Shown here: positions 9,866 through 18,348 of the stretch, one piece after another | How the letters are laid out: each line of letters starts with the position of its first letter | Numbering within the stretch: the stretch's first letter is position 1 | NCBI GenBank assembly: GCA_021323775.1 | Contig: JAJPKK010000321.1 | Span: 1-53,047 of the forward strand | Direction of reading: 5' to 3' | DNA length: 53,047 nucleotides | Source: Hyphomicrobiales bacterium | Lineage (GTDB): Bacteria; Pseudomonadota; Alphaproteobacteria; Rhizobiales; Xanthobacteraceae | Made by a program: the position numbers and the translations under genes | The notes under the pieces: model-generated | The model's input: only the letters and a program-made list of their open reading frames with translations | Databases searched by the model: none | Told to the model about the DNA's origin: nothing

Positions 9866-10114
9866 TCAGCGCGGCGATCTGGATCCCGCCGCTATGTTGG
9901 CGTTGCCAGGCCTCCTTCCCATGCATTCGCGCACATATTCCACGTGGCCTGCCTGTCCGTGCGGCATCCCCAGCGCATTCGCTTGCGACTCGCATTGCTC
10001 AAACGTTCCAACGAGCGCGCGATAGGTGGTTCTTTTCTGGGTCTTCTGCGCCAAGGCCGGGCCGCTTGCTGCAACAGCGAGCGCTCCGACAATTGCAATG
10101 ATCGAAATCCTCAC
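9866..10114 (-). CDS. Small secreted hypothetical protein
   Basis: The 82-residue product begins with a GTG codon, and the strong AGGAG sequence lies a few bases upstream on this strand. A clear signal peptide (MRISIIAIVGALAVAASGPALAQ) precedes a short mature part. That part has two cysteines, in FEQCESQA and VRECMGRR, which could form one disulfide. I do not recognise the family. The ribosome site, signal peptide and cleavage motif ALAQ make it a likely real exported protein. Confidence 0.65.
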   Translation of the reverse strand: MRISIIAIVGALAVAASGPALAQKTQKRTTYRALVGTFEQCESQANALGMPHGQAGHVEYVRECMGRRPGNANIAAGSRSPR

Positions 10115-10352
10115 GGCGAAGTCTCCTCTTGTTCGGGCCCTGCTTGCCCTGCTTGTCTGTTAGCTGCAATCGGAAGAACACGAATTGATATTGATCAACT
10201 ACGGGAGTTGGGTCGCGCGCGTCGCCCCGATCCATCGCGTCAGTTCTGCTGGGGGCCGCAGGCGATGCGCCGCCGGGCCGTGCGCGCACGCCGATTGGCC
10301 CGTTAACGGCAACTGAAGAACATGCGCTCAACCGAAAGCTGCTTTTCGCGAG

Positions 10353-10390
10353 TGCTTTAAGTGCCCCGAAATGCTTTAAGTGCCCCGAAA
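10353..10390 (+). repeat. 19-bp perfect tandem duplication at the FGE-family gene start
   Basis: Bases 10353-10371 and 10372-10390 are identical 19-mers (TGCTTTAAGTGCCCCGAAA). One copy encodes the expected CFKCPEM lead-in to the domain. Because 19 is not a multiple of 3, the duplication shifts frame and puts a TAA after the first copy in the frame that reads RECFKCPEM. Confidence 0.95.
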
Positions 10391-11109
10391 TGGTCGTGGC
10401 GCCGAAAGGCAGCTTCATCATGGGCCCGCCCGACAGCGAGCTCAATCGGGCCAGGTATGAAGGGCCGCAGCATCGCGTGACATTTGCGCGGCCGTTCGCT
10501 GTCGGCCGGTTCGCGGTGACGTTCGAGGAATGGGACGCTTGCGTGAGCGATGGAGGGTGCCGCGGGTACAGCCCTAACGAGGAAAGCTGGGGCCGCGATC
10601 GCCGGCCGGCGATCAACGTATCGTGGAACGATGCCAACGCCTATGTGGCGTGGCTGTCGGTCAAGACCGGCAAAAGCTACCGGCTTTTGAGCGAGGCGGA
10701 GCGCGAATATGCAGCGCGAGCGGGGACGCGGACAGCGTTCCGGTGGGGGCGCGCGATTTCGCCGAGACAGGCGAACTACAACGGCGCTTACATCTACGGC
10801 GACCCGCCGATAGGCGAGTATCGGCAGCGGGCAGTGGCGGTTGATTCGTTCAGATCGAACCGATGGGGCTTTTTTCAGGTCCACGGCAATGTATGGGAGT
10901 GGACGCAGGATTGCTGGCACGCGAATTACGTCGGGGCCCCCGCTGATGGTTCGGCTTGGGAATCGGGCCGTCGCGATTACCGCATTGTTCGCGGCGGTTC
11001 CTGGGCGACTTATCCGGGCGACCTCCGCTCAGCGGTGCGCGGGAGGTTTGCCGCTGACTTCCGGAGCGACTCGCTCGGGTTTCGCGTGGCGAGGACGCTG
11101 GCCCCTTGA
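10390..11109 (+). CDS. Formylglycine-generating-enzyme (SUMF1) family protein, N-terminus disrupted
   Basis: The 239 residues cover a complete SUMF1-type domain: MVVAPKGSFIMG at the start, RPAINVSWNDANAYVAW, YRLLSEAEREYAARAG, NVWEWTQDCW and RIVRGGSW, ending in RGRFAADFRSDSLGFRVAR. Bacterial members range from formylglycine-generating enzymes to non-catalytic binding domains; no sulfatase gene is nearby and the true role is unknown. Members normally carry a signal peptide and a lead-in such as the one coded upstream here. In this window the lead-in (LTATEEHALN...) is in frame but contains a scrambled stretch, and no ATG, GTG or TTG precedes it in frame. ATG 10390 is thus the only start, giving a protein without an export signal. 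Confidence 0.75.
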   Translation: MVVAPKGSFIMGPPDSELNRARYEGPQHRVTFARPFAVGRFAVTFEEWDACVSDGGCRGYSPNEESWGRDRRPAINVSWNDANAYVAWLSVKTGKSYRLLSEAEREYAARAGTRTAFRWGRAISPRQANYNGAYIYGDPPIGEYRQRAVAVDSFRSNRWGFFQVHGNVWEWTQDCWHANYVGAPADGSAWESGRRDYRIVRGGSWATYPGDLRSAVRGRFAADFRSDSLGFRVARTLAP

Positions 11110-11161
11110 TCCCAGCCGCCAGCAAGCAAGGATATCGCCGCCGATAATTCTGGCCGTGCGG

Positions 11162-11776
11162 TCATCCCAGCCTTGCGATGTCCTGCGGCCCGCTGACCGT
11201 CACCCCAAGGTCGGTCACGAAGCCGTTGGCTAAGGAATAAATCCAGCCATGCACGGCAAGGGACTGAGCATCAGCCCAGGCGCTCTGCACAATGATGTCA
11301 GATGCGACGTTTCTTACCTGCCGGATAACGTTAAGCTCGCACAAACGGTCGAGGCGGGCAGTCGCATCGGCGATTGCGTCAAGCTCGTGGACGTGCTCAT
11401 GGCGGACCTCGCGGATTGGATGCAGCCAATGGTCTACAAGGCCGCGCCGCTTGCCGTCCACCGCGGCGCTCACGCCGCCGCATCCGTAATGGCCCACCAC
11501 AATGATGTGCTTGACCTTCAAAACGTCAACCGCGAATTGCAGCACGGACAGGTAGTTGGCATCCTGAGGCGGTGCAAGGTTGGCGACGTTGCGGTGAACG
11601 AAGATCTGGCCGGGGTCGAGGTCGACGATCTGTGTGGCCGGCACCCGGCTGTCGGAGCACCCGATCCACAGGTACTCCGGCGTTTGCTGGCGTTCGAGCC
11701 GCGCGAAGAAGTCTGGGTCGCGGGACAGCATGCGTGCGGCCCAAGCGCGGTTGTTTGCTTTCAAGTGATCCAGCAT
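11162..11776 (-). CDS. can: Beta-class carbonic anhydrase
   Basis: This enzyme interconverts carbon dioxide and bicarbonate. The 204-residue product has the beta-class zinc site: Cys40 and the Asp/Arg pair in GCSDSR, then His96 and Cys99 in VVGHYGCGG. Other family marks are FVHRNVANL and LQFAVDVLKVKHI. It begins 16 bases after the end of the last ABC transporter gene on the same strand, so it may be cotranscribed with the peptide transporter operon. Confidence 0.95.
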   Translation of the reverse strand: MLDHLKANNRAWAARMLSRDPDFFARLERQQTPEYLWIGCSDSRVPATQIVDLDPGQIFVHRNVANLAPPQDANYLSVLQFAVDVLKVKHIIVVGHYGCGGVSAAVDGKRRGLVDHWLHPIREVRHEHVHELDAIADATARLDRLCELNVIRQVRNVASDIIVQSAWADAQSLAVHGWIYSLANGFVTDLGVTVSGPQDIARLG

Positions 11777-11792
11777 GGTCGGCCTCGTGAGG

Positions 11793-12776
11793 CTAGTCGC
11801 GCCAGTGATGGCAGAATACGCGGTGGCGTTCGCTCACGCCATCTTCCCGCGGCGCGGCCTCGGCGCAAAGCGCGGTCGCCCTGGGACAGCGGGTGCGGAA
11901 CAGGCAGCCGTTCGGCGGCTCGAAGGGCGACGGCAGGTCGCCGGTGAGGATCACGCGCGGCTTGTTCGCCTCGCGGTCGGGGTCCGGTATCGGCACTGCC
12001 GAAATCAGCGCCTGGGTGTAAGGATGGCGCGGACCCGCGTAGAGTTCATCGCGGCTCGCGATCTCCATCACGCGGCCGAGATAGAGCACCATCACGCGAT
12101 GGCTGATGTGCCTCACCACGCTGAGATCATGGGAGATCAGAATCAGCGACAGATCGAATTCGCGCTGGAGCCGCATCAAGAGATTGATGATCTGCGCCTG
12201 GATCGAGACATCGAGCGCCGACACCGGCTCATCGCAAACGATGAGCCTGGGATTGAGGATCATGGCGCGCGCGATGCCGATGCGCTGGCACTGTCCGCCG
12301 GAGAATTCATGCGGGTAGCGGTTCACCATCTGCGGGCTTAAGCCCACCTTCGCCATCATCTCCTGCACCTGCGCCTTGCGTTCGGCCTCCGGCAGCGACG
12401 GCAGGAACGTGTCCAGCGGCTCGCCGATGATCTCTCCGACCGTCATGCGCGGATCGAGGGCGGCAAGCGGATCCTGGAACACGATCTGCATGTCGCGGCG
12501 CAGCGGGCGCATGTCGGCCGCGCTCAGTCCCTGGATCGGCCGGCCGAGCCAGACCACCTCGCCGGCGGTGGGCCGAATGAGGTTAAGCACGGCGCGGCCG
12601 AGCGTCGACTTGCCGCAGCCGGATTCGCCAACGATGCCCAGCGTCTCGCCCCGCGCTACCGTGAAGCTGACGCCGTCCACCGCCCGAAGCACCGCCTCGC
12701 GGAACAGCGGCACGCCGGTCTTGACCCGGAAGTGCACTTTGAGGTCGCGCACCTCGAGAAGCGGGGCTGCCGTCAT
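11793..12776 (-). CDS. Oligopeptide/dipeptide ABC transporter ATP-binding protein (OppF/DppF type)
   Basis: The 327-residue ATPase has Walker A GESGCGKSTLGRA, signature SGGQCQRIGIARAM, and Walker B LIVCDEPVSALDVS. It ends with the oligopeptide-type C-terminal domain (DLPSPFEPPNGCLFRTRCP), whose cysteines may bind an iron-sulfur cluster. The start MTAAPLLEVRDL at 12776 is preferred to the upstream ATG because it begins at the conserved domain edge. It is the fifth gene of the A-B-C-D-F operon, separated from the D gene by 114 bases containing a CTCCTCCCC/GGGAGGGAG palindrome near 12805-12850. Confidence 0.93.
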   Translation of the reverse strand: MTAAPLLEVRDLKVHFRVKTGVPLFREAVLRAVDGVSFTVARGETLGIVGESGCGKSTLGRAVLNLIRPTAGEVVWLGRPIQGLSAADMRPLRRDMQIVFQDPLAALDPRMTVGEIIGEPLDTFLPSLPEAERKAQVQEMMAKVGLSPQMVNRYPHEFSGGQCQRIGIARAMILNPRLIVCDEPVSALDVSIQAQIINLLMRLQREFDLSLILISHDLSVVRHISHRVMVLYLGRVMEIASRDELYAGPRHPYTQALISAVPIPDPDREANKPRVILTGDLPSPFEPPNGCLFRTRCPRATALCAEAAPREDGVSERHRVFCHHWRD

Positions 12777-12890
12777 AGGCGCTTCGTTAAGGTTCGGCGT
12801 TGCCGCAGACTCCTCCCCTCCCCCACAAGGGCCCCACAAGGAGGGAGGGAGTCCGCACGGCCACCATTCGTGAACTTAAGGCCCATGCTG

Positions 12891-13916
12891 TCATCCGATA
12901 GGGTCCGCAGCGGCCCCAGGACCGGCTTCCAAGCTGCAATCAAGGTGCTCCAGATGGCAGGCCTTGCGCCGTCCCGGGCCCGCCGGACGCATGGCGGGCG
13001 CCTCGGTGAAGCAGGGCGCGACACGCCACAGGCAGCGTTCGTGGAAGGCGCAGCCCGGCGGCAGATGCTGGAGGTTCGGCGGCTGGCCCGGAATGGTGCG
13101 CAATTCGGCCGCGATCGCCTCGTCGAGCCGCGGCGTCGCGCGCAACAGGCCACGCGTATAGGGATGCTGCGGGTCGTAGAAGATGTCGCGCACTCCCGCC
13201 TCTTCGACCATGCGTCCGCCGTACATCACCAGCACGCGGCCGCACAGCCCCGCCACCACGCCCATCGCGTGGGTGATCAGCACGATCGCGGTCCTGCCGC
13301 CGCGCTTGAGATCGCGCATCAGGTCGAGAATCTGCGCCTGGATGGTGACGTCGAGCGCCGTGGTCGGCTCATCGGCGATCAGCAGGTCGGGCTCGCACAA
13401 CAGCGCCATGGCGATCATGACGCGCTGGCGCATGCCGCCGGAAAATTCGTGCGGATACATCTCGAAACGGCGTTTCGCCTCAGGGATTCGGACGCGGTCG
13501 AGCATGGCGATCGCGGCCTTGCGGGCCTCGCTCTCGGTTAAGCCGCGATGGGCGACCAGAACTTCCGTCATCTGCCGGCTGATGCGCAGGTAGGGATTGA
13601 GCGACGTCATCGCGTCCTGGAATATCATGGCGATGCGGCTGCCGCGGATGCGGTTAAGTTCGGCCGGCGCCATGCCGATCAGCTCGGCGCCGCGGAAGCG
13701 GGCGCTGCCGCTCGCGCGGCCATTCGCCGCGAGAATCCCCATCACGGCCAGGAACGTCTGGCTCTTGCCTGACCCTGATTCTCCGACCACGCCGACGGTT
13801 TCGCCCTCGGCGATCGCGAAGGACACGCCGTTGACGGCCTTGACCTCGCCGTCCGGCGTGTCGAAACGGACCTTGAGATTTTCGACCTGAAGCAGAGGCG
13901 CCATGCTCACGGGCAT
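12891..13916 (-). CDS. Oligopeptide/dipeptide ABC transporter ATP-binding protein (OppD/DppD type)
   Basis: This is the second ATPase of the importer. It shows Walker A GESGSGKSQTFLAVMG, signature SGGMRQRVMIAMAL and Walker B LLIADEPTTALDVT. The C-terminal CAFHERCLWRVAPC segment is the usual Opp/Dpp Cys-rich zone. It starts five bases after the stop of the C-type permease, which indicates translational coupling. It should pair with the F-type ATPase to drive peptide import. Confidence 0.94.
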   Translation of the reverse strand: MPVSMAPLLQVENLKVRFDTPDGEVKAVNGVSFAIAEGETVGVVGESGSGKSQTFLAVMGILAANGRASGSARFRGAELIGMAPAELNRIRGSRIAMIFQDAMTSLNPYLRISRQMTEVLVAHRGLTESEARKAAIAMLDRVRIPEAKRRFEMYPHEFSGGMRQRVMIAMALLCEPDLLIADEPTTALDVTIQAQILDLMRDLKRGGRTAIVLITHAMGVVAGLCGRVLVMYGGRMVEEAGVRDIFYDPQHPYTRGLLRATPRLDEAIAAELRTIPGQPPNLQHLPPGCAFHERCLWRVAPCFTEAPAMRPAGPGRRKACHLEHLDCSLEAGPGAAADPIG

Positions 13917-13920
13917 TCTC

Positions 13921-14811
13921 TCAGCGGTCCTTTGGGTCGAGAGCGTCGCGCAGCCCGTCGCCGATGAAGTTGAAGCAGAACAGGGCGGCGGCGAGGAAAA
14001 TGGCGGGGAACACCAGCATCCAGGGCGCAGTCTCCATCTCGGCGGCGCCGTCGGCGATCAGTACGCCCCAGCTCGTATAGGGCTCCTGCACGCCAAGGCC
14101 CAGGAAGGACAGGAAGCTCTCGATCAAGATGACCTGCGGGATGGTGAGCGTCACATAGACGATCACCGGGCCGACGGTGTTGGGGATGATGTGGCGGCGG
14201 ATGATCTTTGCGGTGGAAACGCCGCCCGCATGGGCCGCCTCGATGAATTCGCGGCGCTTGATCGACAAGGTCTGGCCGCGCACGATGCGCGCCATGGTGA
14301 GCCATTCCACGGCGCCGATCGCGGCGAAGATGAGCACGATGTGGCGGCCGAAGAACACCATCAGCAGGATCACGAAGAACAGGAACGGCAACGAATAGAG
14401 GACGTCGACGAGCCGCATCATGATGGCGTCGATGCGGCCGCCGAAATAGCCCGCGATGGCCCCATAAGCGACGCCGATTGCGAGACTCACCGCAGTCGCG
14501 GCGACGCCGACCAGAAGCGAGATGCGGCCGCCGTAAAGCGTGCGGGCGAACAGGTCGCGGCCGTTCGCGTCGGTGCCGAACCAATGCGCCTTGGCGAAGT
14601 CGGGCGGCGTGCGGATATCGTCCCAGAAAACCTCGTCGAAGGGGTGCGGCGAAATCCATGGCGCGAGCAGCGCCATCAGCGCAATGACCGAAAGCACCGC
14701 GAGACTGACCACGGCAGCGCGGTTGCGCGCAAGTCGCGCCAGAGCGTCCTGCCACAGCGAGCGGCCGGCGATTTCTTGCGCGACGGCGGAATGCGGGGCG
14801 GCGATGGTCAT
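13921..14811 (-). CDS. Oligopeptide/dipeptide ABC transporter permease (OppC/DppC type)
   Basis: Inner-membrane permease of 296 residues with the N-terminal helix before AVVSLAVLSVIALMALLAPW, the DPPC signature region HWFGTDANGRDLFARTLYGGRISL, and several membrane helices around residues 90-280. The coupling-helix motif EWLTMARIVRGQTLSIKRREFIEAA contacts the ATPase. ATG 14811 is chosen since a GAGGG sequence precedes it. Between it and the B permease gene is a perfect GCGCGCGC-TT-GCGCGCGC hairpin (14832-14849). Confidence 0.93.
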   Translation of the reverse strand: MTIAAPHSAVAQEIAGRSLWQDALARLARNRAAVVSLAVLSVIALMALLAPWISPHPFDEVFWDDIRTPPDFAKAHWFGTDANGRDLFARTLYGGRISLLVGVAATAVSLAIGVAYGAIAGYFGGRIDAIMMRLVDVLYSLPFLFFVILLMVFFGRHIVLIFAAIGAVEWLTMARIVRGQTLSIKRREFIEAAHAGGVSTAKIIRRHIIPNTVGPVIVYVTLTIPQVILIESFLSFLGLGVQEPYTSWGVLIADGAAEMETAPWMLVFPAIFLAAALFCFNFIGDGLRDALDPKDR

Positions 14812-14918
14812 GAGCACCCTCGTCCTGGGGAGCGCGCGCTTGCGCGCGCGGCCTCCTGGGGATGAGCTGCGAGGGGTTGGATCCAATCGTTCGATATGAT
14901 TGGTTTCATCGCGTCGCT

Positions 14919-15845
14919 TCACTCGTCATAGCGGATTTTCGGATCGAGCAGGCCATAGGCGAGGTCGACCAGGAGGTTCAGCACGATGATGAGCGATCCG
15001 TAAAAGATCACCACGCCCATCACCAGCGTGTAGTCGCGGTTGAGGGCGCCCTGGACAAAATACCGGCCGATGCCAGGAATGCCGAAGATGGTCTCGATCA
15101 CCACTGACCCGGTAATGATGCCGGCGGTGGCCGGGCCGAGATAGGACACCACGGGCAGGAGGGCGGCGCGTAATGCGTGTCGCCCCACCACCAGGCGCCC
15201 TGGCAGACCTTTGGCCCGCGCAGTGCGGATGTAGTTTGACCGCAAGACCTCGATCATGCTGGCGCGCGTGAGCCGCGCCACATAGGCGATCTGCGGCAGG
15301 GCAAGCGCGATCGTCGGGAGGACCAGGTTGCGCAGGCTGCCGCCGCCATAACCGCCGGCCGGCAGCCACCGCAAATAGACCCCGATGATGAGCGCCATCA
15401 GGGGCGCCATGACAAAATTCGGCACCGTGATGCCGATCATGGCGACCGCCATGACGGCGTGGTCCAGGAGGCTGTTCTGGCGCAGCGCCGCCGCAATCCC
15501 GAAGGCGGCGCCGACGAAGAGCGCCAGCAGGATTGCGGTCACGCCGATGCGAAACGAGACCGGGAATCCGTTCCCGATAAGCTCTGCGACGGTGTAGTCC
15601 TGGTATCTGAAGGACGGCCCGAGATCGCCCCGCAAGAGTTTCGACAGGTAGATGCCGTACTGCACCACCAGGGGTTCATCGAGATTGTAAGCCTCGCGAA
15701 TATTGGCCTCGACTTCCGGCGCCAGCATGCGATCGCGATCGAATGGTCCGCCCGGCGCGAGCCGCATCATGAAGAACGCCGCCGTCATGACGACGAACAG
15801 GGTCGGGATCGCGCCGGCCAGTCGTCTCAGAGAATACCGCAACAT
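14919..15845 (-). CDS. Oligopeptide/dipeptide ABC transporter permease (OppB/DppB type)
   Basis: The 308-residue inner-membrane protein begins MLRYSLRRLAGAIPTLFVV, the usual OppB/DppB first helix, followed by PGGPFDRDR and GLDLGPSF-like RGDLGPSF. The coupling motif YVARLTRASMIEVLRSNYIRTARAKGL and the end LAYGLLDPKIRY are classic. ATG 15845 is the start because the first helix begins there; an upstream in-frame ATG would add unlikely residues coded partly by a repeat. It pairs with the C permease to form the peptide channel. Confidence 0.94.
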   Translation of the reverse strand: MLRYSLRRLAGAIPTLFVVMTAAFFMMRLAPGGPFDRDRMLAPEVEANIREAYNLDEPLVVQYGIYLSKLLRGDLGPSFRYQDYTVAELIGNGFPVSFRIGVTAILLALFVGAAFGIAAALRQNSLLDHAVMAVAMIGITVPNFVMAPLMALIIGVYLRWLPAGGYGGGSLRNLVLPTIALALPQIAYVARLTRASMIEVLRSNYIRTARAKGLPGRLVVGRHALRAALLPVVSYLGPATAGIITGSVVIETIFGIPGIGRYFVQGALNRDYTLVMGVVIFYGSLIIVLNLLVDLAYGLLDPKIRYDE

Positions 15846-16013
15846 GGATCTCGGCCGCAGGATTGCGCGAACCAGAATACAGGCCGCAGGGCGGGCAAAG
15901 CGAAGCGTGCCCGGCGCCCGCAGATCTGCGGGCACGGCGCTCCTGAGCTGGTCGAAGGGGGGCCTTTGCCCACCCTCCAGTTCGCGCAATGTGATTCGAA
16001 CTTCAAAATCGGT

Positions 16014-17618
16014 CTACTGCTCCGCCAGCGAAAGGTTGCGCAGGTATTCCGCGTCGAGTGGATTGTCCTGCCAGCCCTTGACCTTGGTGCTGACCAGATT
16101 CTTGGACACGTAGAAATAGATCGGAATCACCGGCATCTCTTCCAGCAAAATCCCCTCCGCCTGTTCCAGCAGGGCGGCGCGCTTGCCGGCGTCGGCGGTG
16201 ACCGATGCCTCGTCCATGAGCCGGTCGTACTCCGGATTGGAGAAGCGGGAATAGTTCTGCTGCCTGGTCGAGGTCTGCAGCAAAAACAGATAGCTCTGCG
16301 CGTCGTTGTAGTCCGCGATCCATCCCTCGCGTCCCATCTGGAAGTTTCCGATGCGCATATTGGAAAGGTGGACCTTCCACTCGGTGTTGACGAGTTCGAC
16401 GCTGACATTGAGCTTTTTCCACATCGCGGCGAGCGCGATTGCAATCCGTTTGTGGTTTTCCGAGGTGTTGTAGGCGAGCTCAAAGCGCAGCGGCTTGTTC
16501 GGCCCATAGCCAGCCTCACTCAGAAGCTTTTGCGCCGCGGTCTCGCGCTGCGCCTGGCTCATGGTCCGCCACGGCGCGCGCCGCGGCGTGTAGTTGGCGG
16601 TGCCGTCGGGCACGAAGCCGTAAGCCGGCAATTCGCCTGCCGCAGTGATCTTCTCGACCAGGATTTCACGGTTGATCGCCATGCTGAGAGCCAGGCGCAC
16701 CCGTTTATCGTTGAAGGGAGGCTTTGTGGTGTTTAATGCGTAAAAATAGACGCCCGCATAGGGCGCGATGTGCAGCTCTTGCGGCATATTTTGCCGCAGC
16801 CAGGCGAGCTGGTCGTTTGGCAGGTCGCGGAGGACGTCGAACTCGCCGGCGCGGTAGCGCTTCAAAACGCCGGCGCGGTCCTCGCTCGGATCAAACACGG
16901 CCGCGTCGATCGTTATCTTGGCGGCGTCCCAGTAGTTCGGGTTCTTCACGATGCGGACATGCGAATTCGGCTTCACATCGCCCAGCATGTAGGCGCCGTT
17001 CGATGCCATGTTGCCGGGCTTGAGCCATTCGTCGCCGAACCGGGTGACTGCCCTCTCATTGACGGGAAGCGCCGACGTGTGCGTCAGCAACTGGAGAAAA
17101 TAGGGCGTCGGCGCCTTCAGGGTGATTTCGACTGTCCCGGGACCAGACGCCGCGACGCCAAGCTCTGTCGGGGCCGCCTTGCCGGTGTTGACCTCCTGGG
17201 CGTTCTTTATCGGGTAGAGCACTTCGGCATATTGCGAATGCGTCTTCGGATCCTCGATGCGGCGGAGCGAGTACACGAAATCGTAAGCCGTCACCGGCTC
17301 GCCGTTCGACCACTTGGCGTTGCTTCTTAATCGGAAACTATAGGTCAAGCCGTCTTCGGAAATAGAGAAGCTCTCCGCAACCCCAGGGGCGACGTTCCCG
17401 CTCGGGTCAAGGACCATCAGCCCTTCGAACAGGTTGCGCAGGATATTGGATGCGTCCACGGTCGAGCTCTTGTGAGGATCGAGCGTTTCCGGCTCGGCCA
17501 TGTTGGCGATGCGCAGCACCTTCTCGGCCGCAGCCGGCATAATTGCGCTGATTGGCCCGACCATGACCACCGCGGCAGCGAGAACCTGGGCTGCGCGGCG
17601 GATCGTCGAATGCGCCAT
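16014..17618 (-). CDS. Oligopeptide ABC transporter periplasmic binding protein (OppA-like, SBP family 5)
   Basis: This 534-residue SBP_bac_5 protein is the first gene of the peptide importer operon. It has a signal peptide ending AAAEKVLRIA, then the family opening MAEPETLDPHKSSTVDASNILRNLFEGL and the conserved YSFRLRSNAKWSNGEPVTAYDF region. The size and the WIADYNDAQSYL region favour oligopeptide (OppA/MppA) rather than dipeptide binding, though specificity cannot be fixed. About 168 bases separate it from the B permease and contain GC-rich palindromes (near 15887-15970), which may lower expression of the downstream genes relative to the binding protein. Confidence 0.93.
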   Translation of the reverse strand: MAHSTIRRAAQVLAAAVVMVGPISAIMPAAAEKVLRIANMAEPETLDPHKSSTVDASNILRNLFEGLMVLDPSGNVAPGVAESFSISEDGLTYSFRLRSNAKWSNGEPVTAYDFVYSLRRIEDPKTHSQYAEVLYPIKNAQEVNTGKAAPTELGVAASGPGTVEITLKAPTPYFLQLLTHTSALPVNERAVTRFGDEWLKPGNMASNGAYMLGDVKPNSHVRIVKNPNYWDAAKITIDAAVFDPSEDRAGVLKRYRAGEFDVLRDLPNDQLAWLRQNMPQELHIAPYAGVYFYALNTTKPPFNDKRVRLALSMAINREILVEKITAAGELPAYGFVPDGTANYTPRRAPWRTMSQAQRETAAQKLLSEAGYGPNKPLRFELAYNTSENHKRIAIALAAMWKKLNVSVELVNTEWKVHLSNMRIGNFQMGREGWIADYNDAQSYLFLLQTSTRQQNYSRFSNPEYDRLMDEASVTADAGKRAALLEQAEGILLEEMPVIPIYFYVSKNLVSTKVKGWQDNPLDAEYLRNLSLAEQ

Positions 17619-18103
17619 GCGGTCGTCTCCTTGTCTGGTTCCGGGACGCTAGCACGGATGGCGCGGCAAGCGAAATCCGGCGGGCTGTGGGCGCTCCCGC
17701 CGTATGAGAGTGCCGCGCCTCGCGCCTGCCGCGGGCGCCGGCGCTGCGCCGTCGTTTGGCGCCCCTCGGCTCGCGCAGGGGAGCGTCAGCTTGTCTTGTG
17801 AGAACGACGTGGCGTAAACCACGCTCGACGCATCAAGCGGGCGCAGCGAAGCGGCATGGGATGGCGGCGAAGGCGGCGGGTCCGTTCAAGCCCGGCGAAA
17901 ACAATGTATTTGTCGGAAACTCGACGTTTCGGACGCTGAACAGTTTGCGGAATTGAAAGCACAAGCCGCCGCTAAATGTCAGCTTGCTGACCTTCAAACG
18001 CCGTTGCTGTGCAAAAATCAGATCGATCGTCTATTTCGCTTTGTAATTCTTGACGAATAAGCAGACTTTTGCGCTCGCGAAAGCATTCGGGAGATAAGCA
18101 GAC
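17619..18103. other. Intergenic region upstream of the peptide operon and the small membrane protein gene
   Basis: This 485-base stretch should carry the promoter for the minus-strand peptide operon at its left end. I see no complete gene. A plus-strand frame from about 17920 to 18060 reads QFAELKAQAAAKCQLADLQ but lacks a good start, so it is not called. Confidence 0.4.
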
Positions 18104-18268
18104 ATGTCCACCGGCGTTGCAGTGTTCAACGTTTTCAGTGTCCATGTCATTTCGCTTATTGTCGCCTTGCTCGCGCTCGTTGCGGTATTCGTCTATATTC
18201 CTTTTGTAAGCGACTATGCGTTTTGGTTCATGGTCGCGGCCTACATTATGCTGGCCGGACATAGATAG
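18104..18268 (+). CDS. 54-residue small membrane protein
   Basis: The frame encodes 54 residues with two hydrophobic segments, about residues 14-33 (VISLIVALLALVAVFVYI) and 38-51 (AFWFMVAAYIMLAG), joined by PFVSDY. GGGAG about nine bases before ATG 18104 is a good ribosome site. It stands alone between the peptide operon and a Bug-type gene on the opposite strand. I do not recognise its function; the evenly hydrophobic design and the ribosome site argue that it is a real small inner-membrane protein. Confidence 0.65.
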   Translation: MSTGVAVFNVFSVHVISLIVALLALVAVFVYIPFVSDYAFWFMVAAYIMLAGHR

Positions 18269-18348
18269 GGGTGAATTACCGGCAGCGCGGCGATATCGAC
18301 CGGGCGGTTTTCCATCGGCAATCAGCGCCCGCCACTTGAAAAGCGGCG

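Noticed and set aside
17920-18060. Possible short plus-strand frame reading QFAELKAQAAAKCQLADLQ
   Set aside because: There is no start codon with a ribosome site in frame and no family resemblance.
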